Source: an uncultured Polymorphobacter sp. | GTDB taxonomy: Bacteria; Pseudomonadota; Alphaproteobacteria; Sphingomonadales; Sphingomonadaceae | Reading direction: 5' to 3' | DNA: 5,722 bases | NCBI GenBank assembly: GCA_937894055.1 | Contig: CALDHQ010000097.1 | Location: forward strand, 1 to 5,722 | Shown here: positions 1-5,709 of the stretch, piece after piece | Layout: every line of letters starts with the position of its first letter | Numbering within the stretch: the first letter of the stretch is position 1 | Notes under the pieces: model-generated | The model's input: the letters and a program-made list of their open reading frames with translations, nothing else | What the model was told of the DNA's origin: nothing | The model's database searches: none | Translations under genes and position numbers: made by a program

Positions 1-387
1 GCCTATATCGACGCGCACGAAAAGGACGCCGAGCGCGCCATCGACCTGTTCGACTATCTGGCGACGAACAAGGTCGATGCCAATATCAACACCAGCAGCA
101 GCGACACCATCGACAATCTGCCGGCGCTCGACGAAGCCGTGCGCAGCACCGGGCTGTATGTCATCGTCGCGGGTGAGGTCGATCCGGCGTGGGTCGCCAA
201 CCGCCAGGTCGCGATCATGCGCTCGGCGGTCAAATCGCGCTCGAAGCTGGTGGTTGCCAAATATGCCGCCGCCGCCAATGTCACGGCACCACCGATTTCG
301 GCCGCCCGGCTCGCCATCAGCACGCTGCGCGACGGCGATCGCAGCTGGGTCGACGCGCTGTTTCCGGCCGACAAGCCGCCCGAATGA
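1..387 (+). CDS. Partial CDS (C-terminal 128 aa): probable TIR-like effector domain protein
   Basis: The reading frame is open from the first base and ends at TGA 385-387, so only the C-terminal 128 residues are visible; the start lies outside the window. The fragment alternates hydrophobic strands and helices: a strand-like start (AYIDAHEKDAERA), a helix (DLFDYLATN), a variable loop rich in S/N/D, then LDEAVRSTGLYVIVAGEVDPAWV, and a basic stretch (RSAVKSRSKLVVAKY). This pattern recalls the small TIR-like domains found just upstream of or fused to nSTAND NTPases, in which a 'cells of a list, then a self-contained strand ending in V-G/A-G, then W-V' layout recurs. No catalytic glutamate can be assigned with confidence. 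The gene lies 28 nt upstream of the STAND NTPase on the same strand with no visible promoter between, so the two are probably co-transcribed. Codon use is GC-rich and coding-like. The coding call is sure; the TIR-like call is inference, and another Rossmann-like domain is possible. Confidence 0.7.
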   Translation, partial: AYIDAHEKDAERAIDLFDYLATNKVDANINTSSSDTIDNLPALDEAVRSTGLYVIVAGEVDPAWVANRQVAIMRSAVKSRSKLVVAKYAAAANVTAPPISAARLAISTLRDGDRSWVDALFPADKPPE

Positions 388-415
388 TGACCTCCAAGGC
401 CGCAGGCAAGACGCA

Positions 416-2917
416 ATGAGTGACGAGGCGGTACGCCGCAATCCCTATGTCGGGCTGCGGCCGTTCTTCAAAACCGACAGCCTGTATTTCTTCGGCCGCG
501 ATGCGCAGATCGAGGAGCTGCTGGCGATCCTCGGCAACAACCGCTTCCTCGGCGTCGTCGGCAGCTCGGGCAGCGGCAAATCCTCGCTGGTGCGCGCCGG
601 ACTGGTGCCGGCGCTGCTCGGCGGCTTTCTGGTCCATGACCGCGACCGCTGGCGCCGCGTCAGCATCAAGCCCGGCGACGCGCCGATGGCCAACCTTGCC
701 GCCGGGCTGGTAGCGGCAATGTCGGACGACCCCGACGCCGAAGCCATGTCGGGCAGCCCCGAAGCGCAATCGCTCGAAGCCGCGCTGCGCGCCGGACATA
801 CACCAGCGGCGCTCGACTATATCCGGCCGCGGCTGGAGCCCAACGCCAACCTGTTCGTGCTCGTCGACCAGTTCGAGGAGCTGTTCGCGTTTCGCGGCGA
901 TGACGACAGCGACGACCAGCCCGATGCCGACCCCGAACGCCGCAAGGAACGCGCGCGCCGCAAAGCCGAAGCCAGCGACTTTGTCGACCTGCTGCTGACG
1001 CTCGCCGACCAGCGCGAACTGCCGGTCTATGTCGTGCTGACGATGCGCACCGATTTCCTCGGTGACTGCGACCTGTTCTTCGGGCTGCCCGAAGCGCTCA
1101 ACCGTGGCCGCTATCTGGTGCCACGGATGACCCGCGAGCAATTGCGCGACGCCGTCGAATGTCCGGCGCTGCTGGCGGGTGCCGAAGTCGCGCCGCGGCT
1201 GCTCGACCATGTCCTCAACGCGCTCGGCGACCGCTTCGACCGGCTGCCGGTGCTCCAGCACGCGCTGATGCGGACGTGGGACGCCTGGCTCAACGACGGC
1301 GCCACCGGCCCTGTCGACCTGCAGCATTTCGAAAGCGCCGGGGGACTCGAGGGCGCGCTCAACCAGGATGCCGAGGCGGCGCTGGTCGGGCTCGACGCCG
1401 TCGCCGTCGAGCGCATCTTCAAGCGCCTGACCGACACCGACTCGAGCGGCCGGCGCATCCGCAGCCCGGCGCGCACCAGCGAACTCGCCGCCGCCGCCGG
1501 GGTCGATCGCGCCGCCGTCGAAGCCATCATGACGCGCTACGAAGCCGATGGCCGCAGCTTCGTCCACCCGTCGCCCGACGGCCGCCCCGACGATCCGCGC
1601 TACGACATTTCGCACGAAAGCCTGATCCGCCAATGGGTGCGGCTGCGTGACTGGGTCGATACCGAACGCAAGTCGCGCGACAGCTATGTCGAACTCGTCG
1701 ACCGCGCCGGGCGCTATGCCCGCAAGGAAGCCGACCCGTTGCAAGGCCCCGAACTGCGGCTGGCGCGCGACTGGAACAAGGCCGCCAAACCGTCCGCAGG
1801 CTGGGCCAAGCGTTATTCGAAGCACGACGGCGATTTCGCGTCGGCAATGGGCTATCTCAAGCGCAGCGTCAGGGGCATGTATGCCTGGCGCGCGGTAAGG
1901 GTTGGCCTCGTTGCGGGCACCGTCGGGTTCCTCGGCGCTGCAGCCTGGACATTGCAAGACACTATCGACACCGCAACCGAGCAGAACAGCGCGATGGTCG
2001 CATCGGTCTATCGCAAGCTCGACCCGATCGATGGCACCGCGAACGCGCGCAAGGACCTGCTGGACCGGACCATCAAACTCAACCGCGAGTTGAGCGGCGA
2101 GCTCAATGCCAGCAATCAATTCTGGCAAATGATCACCGACGGCGATGCGCACAGCAGTGTCGCGAGCGACAAGAATGCCGAGTTGCTCGATGCGCCGGCT
2201 GGAGAGCCTGCCGACACCGATGTTGCCGATCAGGCACGGTTCGATGTGCTACAAAATTCGGTGGACGCGGAAACGGTCAAAGCTTCCGACAGCTACCGCG
2301 ACGCCGTCAATTTTGCCAAAGCCAAGGCCATCGAAACCAATGAATTGAGCTGGTTTGAAAATCTCAGTACCGCGCTTACCAAATACGCGGAGGTCGTCGA
2401 AGTCGAACGCGCCGACATTGCGTATCAGGCGGTGATCGCAGTTAATCGATACCTTGTTGCCAAGGATCCGGCGAACACCGGCTATCTGACCAGCCTTACC
2501 AACGCCTATTTGGCGCGCGGCGACTGGTTGGCCGGCGATAAACCCGATTCACCCGAAATGGCCCGCGAAATGCACGCGCTCGCTGAATCAACCGCCGGGC
2601 AGCTCCTCGCGAAGGACCCCAACAGCGTCGAAGCCATGACGCTCTACATCAATGTCGCCGCAGCGTTGTGGTTTGCGCTTGATCCCGAGAAGGATGCCGC
2701 GCTCGATAAGAGCCTCAGTGCGGAAATGATCAACCAGGCAAAGCGGCGCGTCGCCGTTGCAACGTCCAACAAACGGCAGTGGGAGCAAAAGCTGGATGAT
2801 CTTTACCCGATCCTGGGCATCGAAAAGCCCGTAGCTGCCGACAAGCCCAAGAAAGAAGGGCGGTCCACAAAGCGTAGCGCGGGCGGCGCCGTTCACGTGG
2901 CTGAAGCTATATCTTGA
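416..2917 (+). CDS. nSTAND1-type STAND NTPase with one transmembrane helix and TPR-like C-terminus
   Basis: The protein has 833 residues. STAND NTPases are signal-sensing ATP switches that oligomerise when a C-terminal sensor meets its ligand. Visible parts are: the nSTAND1 opening NPYVGLRPF (9-17) and FFGRD (25-29); a Walker A GSSGSGKSS (49-57); a Walker B strand LFVLVDQFEELF (146-157); an acidic then basic insert (161-187); the arginine-bearing strand VVLTMRTDFLG (206-216, R211); NRGRYLVPRMTREQL (229-243); and the winged-helix-like ISHESLIRQW (398-407). A transmembrane helix spans about 496-513. Five K/R residues at 482-495 precede it and an acidic flank follows, so the NTPase should be cytoplasmic and the rest periplasmic. 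Residues 620-760 are helical and TPR-like (for example KDPANTGYLTSLTNAYLARGDW, in two parts), in place of the WD40 repeats often seen. The ATG at 416 is preferred because the nSTAND1 motif starts nine residues later; the open frame extends upstream only as a shadow of the preceding gene. A weak AGG at 404-406 may be the ribosome site. A defence or stress-signalling role is inferred from the family and its neighbour. Confidence 0.9.
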   Translation: MSDEAVRRNPYVGLRPFFKTDSLYFFGRDAQIEELLAILGNNRFLGVVGSSGSGKSSLVRAGLVPALLGGFLVHDRDRWRRVSIKPGDAPMANLAAGLVAAMSDDPDAEAMSGSPEAQSLEAALRAGHTPAALDYIRPRLEPNANLFVLVDQFEELFAFRGDDDSDDQPDADPERRKERARRKAEASDFVDLLLTLADQRELPVYVVLTMRTDFLGDCDLFFGLPEALNRGRYLVPRMTREQLRDAVECPALLAGAEVAPRLLDHVLNALGDRFDRLPVLQHALMRTWDAWLNDGATGPVDLQHFESAGGLEGALNQDAEAALVGLDAVAVERIFKRLTDTDSSGRRIRSPARTSELAAAAGVDRAAVEAIMTRYEADGRSFVHPSPDGRPDDPRYDISHESLIRQWVRLRDWVDTERKSRDSYVELVDRAGRYARKEADPLQGPELRLARDWNKAAKPSAGWAKRYSKHDGDFASAMGYLKRSVRGMYAWRAVRVGLVAGTVGFLGAAAWTLQDTIDTATEQNSAMVASVYRKLDPIDGTANARKDLLDRTIKLNRELSGELNASNQFWQMITDGDAHSSVASDKNAELLDAPAGEPADTDVADQARFDVLQNSVDAETVKASDSYRDAVNFAKAKAIETNELSWFENLSTALTKYAEVVEVERADIAYQAVIAVNRYLVAKDPANTGYLTSLTNAYLARGDWLAGDKPDSPEMAREMHALAESTAGQLLAKDPNSVEAMTLYINVAAALWFALDPEKDAALDKSLSAEMINQAKRRVAVATSNKRQWEQKLDDLYPILGIEKPVAADKPKKEGRSTKRSAGGAVHVAEAIS
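1895..1954 (+). other. Predicted single transmembrane segment within the STAND NTPase
   Basis: These codons give residues 494-513, with an uncharged core V496-L513 made of G, A, V, L, F and W. It is the only clear membrane-spanning stretch in the protein. The N-terminal flank (482-495) holds K482, R483, R486, R492 and R495, while the C-terminal flank has D515, D518 and E522 and no K/R until R533. By the positive-inside rule the N-terminal NTPase stays in the cytoplasm and the C-terminal third is exported. No signal peptide is present at the N-terminus. Confidence 0.65.
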
Positions 2918-2925
2918 TTAAAATC

Positions 2926-2999
2926 TGGAGGCCCGACCGGGAATCGAACCCGGGTTCACGGATTTGCAGTCCGTTACGTCACCACTCCGCCATCGGGCC
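2926..2999 (-). tRNA. tRNA-Cys (GCA)
   Basis: Read on the - strand, the 74 nt fold into a full cloverleaf. The 7-bp acceptor stem GGCCCGA/TCGGGCC pairs perfectly. The D stem is GCG/CGT with one G-U pair. The anticodon stem ACGGA/TCCGT encloses the loop CTGCAAA, whose anticodon GCA (at 2965-2967) reads cysteine codons. A 4-nt variable loop follows, then the T stem CCGGG/CCCGG with loop TTCGATT. The discriminator base is U, as is usual for tRNA-Cys, and the 3' CCA is encoded in the DNA. The gene is convergent with the STAND NTPase gene, whose stop lies 8 nt from the tRNA 3' end. No convincing terminator follows it; only a TTTT run appears about 4 nt past the CCA. Confidence 0.97.
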
Positions 3000-3002
3000 A
3001 AG

Positions 3003-3019
3003 GCTGCGAATTTCGCAGC
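3003..3019. repeat. Small hairpin just upstream of tRNA-Cys
   Basis: A perfect 7-bp inverted repeat, GCTGCGA and TCGCAGC, encloses a 3-nt loop. It lies 3 nt from the 5' end of tRNA-Cys, so it would be in the tRNA 5' leader if transcription starts further upstream. It might influence 5' processing or mark an old terminator, but there is no T-run on either side and the function is unknown. Nothing else stands out in 3020-3117. Confidence 0.5.
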
Positions 3020-3117
3020 GGAAGCACTGCCGCTGACGCGACAGAGGCGCTCCCTTAGCAATGCCGCTTGGCGAGCGCAACCTAGACCGCTAATGCACTG
3101 TGACACGCATATTCTGA

Positions 3118-3146
3118 TTGCCGCTCAGCTGTATTATACGTATAAG
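3118..3146 (+). promoter_or_regulatory. Predicted sigma-70-type promoter of the pcm-tolC-popZ operon
   Basis: A -35-like TTGCCG (3118-3123) and a -10-like TATAAG (3141-3146) are separated by exactly 17 nt. Transcription would start near 3153, leaving a leader of about 20 nt that contains the AGGA ribosome site at 3163-3166 before the GTG start. This is the only AT-rich stretch in the intergenic region and it sits where the operon needs a promoter. The -10 overlaps a perfect palindrome, which suggests control by a dimeric repressor. The boxes are by eye and the start point is not measured. Confidence 0.55.
3134..3145. promoter_or_regulatory. Perfect 12-bp palindrome over the -10: candidate operator
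   Basis: TTATACGTATAA reads the same on both strands. It covers five of the six bases of the predicted + strand -10 (TATAAG). On the - strand the overlapping stretch 3133-3138 reads TATAAT, a consensus -10 facing the tRNA-Cys gene. No matching -35 is seen for that direction (the hexamer 17 nt upstream is TCTGTC). The site could therefore be an operator for a symmetric regulator, a back-to-back promoter, or an AT-rich coincidence. Confidence 0.4.
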
Positions 3147-3172
3147 TCACCTTCAGACAGACAGGACTCCCC

Positions 3173-3811
3173 GTGAACGCCGACTTTACCGCCCAGCGCA
3201 GCGCGATGATTGACAGCCAGATGCGCACCGTCGGCGTCAATGATCCCGACGTGCTCGCCGCTGTCGCTGCCGTGGCGCGCGAACGCTTCGTGCCCGCCGC
3301 GCGCGCCGCGCTCGCCTATGCCGATGGCGCCGTTGCGCTCGGCGGTGGCCGCAGCATGGTCGAACCGATGATTCTGGGGCTGCTGCTGACGCACCTGCGC
3401 ATCGCACCCGGCGAGAAAGTGCTGATCGTCGGTGCCGCGACCGGCTACAGCGCCGCCGTGGTCGCCGAACTGACGCCGCATGTCACCGCGCTCGAATGCG
3501 ATGCAACGCTCGCCGCACACGCGCGCGGCGCCGGCATCAATGTCGTCGAAGGTCCGCTGGCAGCAGGCTGGGCGGCGGCTGCGCCGTATGACGTGGTGCT
3601 GGTCGACGGTGCCGTGCCGGCGCTGTCGGCAGCGCTGATCGCCCAGCTCCGCGACGGCGGCCGCGTCGGCATGGTGCTGATCGGTGAAGACGGCGTCGGC
3701 CGTGCGACGGTTGGCCGCGTTGCCGGCGGCCACTTTGGCGGGTCGAGCATCATCGAGACCGCTGCAACACCACTGCCGGGATTCGAAGCGCCCGCGCGCT
3801 TCATATTCTGA
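3173..3811 (+). CDS. Protein-L-isoaspartate O-methyltransferase family protein
   Basis: This is a 212-residue SAM-dependent methyltransferase-fold protein related to PCMT. Classical members methylate isoaspartyl residues in damaged proteins so that they can be repaired. Visible signs are: the N-terminal region with RERFVP (36-41); SMVEPMI (61-67), at the place where PCMT has its S/T-x-x-Q-P substrate loop; SAM motif I VLIVGAATGYS (83-93) followed by AAVVAEL; an acidic residue at the end of strand 2 (E108 in ALECD); YDVVLVDGA (139-147); and LRDGGRVGMVLI (159-170). The canonical GTGSGY is altered to GAATGY and the QP to EP, so true repair activity is uncertain. The length is near that of normal PCMT. 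The start is GTG at 3173, with AGGA at 3163-3166 six nt before it. It is the first gene of the operon, 19 nt before tolC, an arrangement I recall from Caulobacter and sphingomonads. Confidence 0.88.
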   Translation: MNADFTAQRSAMIDSQMRTVGVNDPDVLAAVAAVARERFVPAARAALAYADGAVALGGGRSMVEPMILGLLLTHLRIAPGEKVLIVGAATGYSAAVVAELTPHVTALECDATLAAHARGAGINVVEGPLAAGWAAAAPYDVVLVDGAVPALSAALIAQLRDGGRVGMVLIGEDGVGRATVGRVAGGHFGGSSIIETAATPLPGFEAPARFIF

Positions 3812-3830
3812 TTTCCAGGGAAAAGACTCG

Positions 3831-5285
3831 ATGAATTCCGCAATCGCCCGCAAGTTCGCCGCCCGTACCTTGCCGCTGGCCATGATCGCGCTGGCACTCG
3901 GCGGCACTCCGCTGCGCGCCGACACGCTGGCTGCGGCGCTCGCCAGTGCCTATGAAACCAACCCCGAGCTGCAGGCGCAGCGCGCCATCACCCGGCAGGT
4001 CGATGAAACCGTGCCGCAGGCGCTGTCGGGCTACCGCCCCGGTATCGGCGCCAGCGTCGGCTTCGACGCCAATGGCGACAATTTCAACGATTCCGGCCAG
4101 GTGTTCACCGCCGGCGGCCAGATTACCCAGCCGATCTACACCGGCGGCCAGACCAAGGCCGCCGTCAGCGCCAGCGAAAACCTCGTGCTCGCCGCGCGCG
4201 CCCAGCTGCGCGCCGCTGAAAACACCGTCATGGTCAATGTCGTCTCCGCCTATGCCAATGTGCTGGCGCTGCAGCGCGTCGTCGAACTGACCACCAACCA
4301 GGTCAAGGTGCTGTCGCGCGAGCTGCAGGCGAGCAAGGACCGCTTCGAAGTCGGCGACCTGACGCGCACCGACGTCGCGCAGTCCGAAGCCCGGCTGGCG
4401 CGTTCGCAAAGCCAGCTGATCGCCGCGCAGGGCACGCTGACGCTGGCGCGCGAATCGTATCGCCGTGTCGTCGGCCGCCTGCCCGTTGACCTCGCGCCGA
4501 TGCCGCCATTGCCGACCTTGCCGGGCACGCCGACACAGGCCGTCGACATCGCCGATCGCAACAACCCGTCGCTGATCGCCGCGCGCTTCAACGAAGCCGC
4601 CGCGCGCTACACCGTGCGCCAGCTCGAAGGCCAGCGCCTGCCGAGCATCGCCGCCAGCGCCGGGCTGGGTTACGCCAACTACTCGGGCGCCGGCGGCACG
4701 GTGCCCAACGGCGACTATTTCACGCAGAACATCGGCGTCTCCGCGACGGTGCCGCTGTATCAGGCCGGCGCCGTCGGCTCGGTCATCCGTCAGGCGCAGG
4801 AAGTCCGCAGCCAGCGCCTCGAACAGATCACCGCGACGCAGCGCATCGTCGTCGAAACCACGACCAATTCCTATTCGAACGTCCAGACCGCACGCGCGAC
4901 GATCCAGTCCGCGCAGGTCGGGGTCCGCGCCAACACGCTGGCCCTTGAAGGCGTCAAACAGGAAAATCAGGTCGGCAGCCGCACGCTGCTCGACGTCCTC
5001 AACGCCGAACAGGAACTGCTGACCGTGCAGGTCGATCTCGTGCAGGCGCAGCGCGACGAATATGTCGCGTCGTACCAGCTGCTCGCCAGCATGGGCCTCG
5101 CCGAAGCCACCGTGCTCGGTGCGCCGATCACGCCGTACGATTCGACCGCCAACGGCAAGCGCGTCCGCGGCATCTGGAGCGACTGGGCGACCAACCCGAA
5201 CCCGGCACCGCAGCCGCTGCCGCAGCCGGTCGCGGCCAGCCAGTCGGTGTCGGACTTCGTACCGGTCCCCGTCGCCCCGCGCTGA
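3831..5285 (+). CDS. tolC: TolC family outer-membrane channel protein
   Basis: The 484-residue protein is an outer-membrane factor: a trimeric beta-barrel with a long alpha-helical tunnel through the periplasm, which serves type I secretion and RND or ABC efflux pumps. A signal peptide is clear at 1-30 (basic start with R7 and K8, hydrophobic LPLAMIALAL, cleavage after LRA before DTLAAAL). The family's internal duplication is visible: QPIYTGG (100-106) and VPLYQAG (307-313) in the barrel strands, and RFEVGDLTRTDVAQSEARL (171-189) and QVGSRTLLDVLNAEQELL (380-397) in the coiled helices. A Pro-rich tail (456-484) ends the protein, as is common in alphaproteobacterial TolC. The start at 3831 is chosen because it gives the signal peptide and has AGGGA at 3817-3821, nine nt upstream. 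It lies 19 nt after the methyltransferase stop and 3 nt before the popZ-like gene. Which transporter it serves cannot be told here. Confidence 0.95.
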   Translation: MNSAIARKFAARTLPLAMIALALGGTPLRADTLAAALASAYETNPELQAQRAITRQVDETVPQALSGYRPGIGASVGFDANGDNFNDSGQVFTAGGQITQPIYTGGQTKAAVSASENLVLAARAQLRAAENTVMVNVVSAYANVLALQRVVELTTNQVKVLSRELQASKDRFEVGDLTRTDVAQSEARLARSQSQLIAAQGTLTLARESYRRVVGRLPVDLAPMPPLPTLPGTPTQAVDIADRNNPSLIAARFNEAAARYTVRQLEGQRLPSIAASAGLGYANYSGAGGTVPNGDYFTQNIGVSATVPLYQAGAVGSVIRQAQEVRSQRLEQITATQRIVVETTTNSYSNVQTARATIQSAQVGVRANTLALEGVKQENQVGSRTLLDVLNAEQELLTVQVDLVQAQRDEYVASYQLLASMGLAEATVLGAPITPYDSTANGKRVRGIWSDWATNPNPAPQPLPQPVAASQSVSDFVPVPVAPR

Positions 5286-5288
5286 GCC

Positions 5289-5591
5289 ATGGCCGGCGAC
5301 AAGAACCTCGATGACATCCTCGCTTCGATCCGCAAGATCGTCGTCGAGGATCCGACCACCGCAGCCCCCGAACCCGATATCGACGACGCACTGCTCGACC
5401 CCGATTTCGACACGCTGCCGCTGACGGAATTGGTCAACGAACCCGACGCGCTGCCGACCGAGGCGGGCATCGACGCCACCGCCCGCGCGCTGCTGCAGCC
5501 GATGCTGCAGGCGTGGCTTGATGCCAATTTGCCGGAAATTGTCGAAGCTGCTGTGGCGGCTGAGATCAAGCGGCTGACCGGGCACGGGTAA
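5289..5591 (+). CDS. popZ: Short PopZ/DUF2497-family polar organising protein
   Basis: PopZ forms a polar scaffold that tethers the chromosome origin and recruits cell-cycle proteins in Caulobacter. This 100-residue protein has the same three-part layout: an N-terminal client-binding helix (KNLDDILASIRKIVVED, 5-21); a disordered acidic, Pro-containing linker (about 20-62) with no K or R between 17 and 65; and the C-terminal helices LLQPMLQAWLDANLPEIVE (68-86) followed by AAVAAEIKRL, which match the oligomerisation region. Caulobacter PopZ is 177 residues, so the linker here is much shorter. The ATG is 3 nt after the tolC stop and no Shine-Dalgarno sequence is visible, so translation is probably coupled to tolC. 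In related genomes valS follows; it would start outside the window. The gene symbol is given by family; the cellular role in this organism is inferred. Confidence 0.85.
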   Translation: MAGDKNLDDILASIRKIVVEDPTTAAPEPDIDDALLDPDFDTLPLTELVNEPDALPTEAGIDATARALLQPMLQAWLDANLPEIVEAAVAAEIKRLTGHG

Positions 5592-5709
5592 AGGGCCTCC
5601 GGCGGGCAGGGGCTTGCCCCTGCACCCATGAATTTGTGGCGCGTTCCACAATGACCGCCGGCAACCAACATATGGGTGCAGGGGCAAGCCCCTGCCCGCC
5701 GGAGGCCCT
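5592..5709. repeat. Nested long inverted repeat, REP-doublet (REPIN)-like element
   Basis: Two perfect 38-bp arms (5592-5629 and 5672-5709) are inverted about a 42-nt centre. Each arm holds its own palindrome, GCAGGGGC-TT-GCCCCTGC at 5606-5623 and GCAGGGGC-AA-GCCCCTGC at 5678-5695. Both arms carry the GGCCTCCGGCGGGCAGGGGC type of sequence, which resembles repetitive extragenic palindromes common in GC-rich Proteobacteria. It starts at the base after the popZ-like stop codon. No T-run follows the right arm, so it is not a standard intrinsic terminator, although the transcript would form a very stable stem that could protect the 3' end of the operon mRNA. Copy number in the genome is not visible here. 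Confidence 0.85.
5634..5651. repeat. Small hairpin in the centre of the long inverted repeat
   Basis: TTGTGG and CCACAA form a 6-bp stem with a 6-nt loop inside the 42-nt centre of the larger palindrome. This gives the centre its own fold, so the whole element could form a cruciform with a branched tip. The 13 nt after the outer element (5710-5722) show no recognisable feature. Confidence 0.5.

Noticed and set aside
77..415. Upstream extension of the STAND NTPase frame, adding 113 residues
   Set aside because: The extension overlaps the coding end of the preceding gene in another frame, is rich in P, R and S without fold signs, and the nSTAND1 motif begins right after the ATG at 416.
317..2152. 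Long open frame on the - strand opposite the STAND NTPase
   Set aside because: It lies antisense to a gene with clear motifs; its product has no recognisable domain and a skewed composition typical of a GC-rich shadow frame.
3020..3095. A tRNA-Cys promoter on the - strand (TTGCGC and TGCTAA)
   Set aside because: The boxes are only 14 nt apart and match the consensus poorly, so no promoter is claimed for the tRNA.
5593..5600. GGGCCTCC shared between the repeat arm and the acceptor end of tRNA-Cys, as a possible att-like link
   Set aside because: Only eight GC-rich bases match and the flanks differ; chance is a sufficient explanation.
3801..5687. Open frame of 628 codons on the - strand covering tolC and popZ
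   Set aside because: It starts inside the palindromic repeat and runs opposite two genes with strong family motifs; it is a product of GC-rich codon bias.
5592..5709. CRISPR or intrinsic terminator reading of the right-edge repeats
   Set aside because: There are only two arms and they are inverted, not spaced direct repeats; there is no T-run after the stem.
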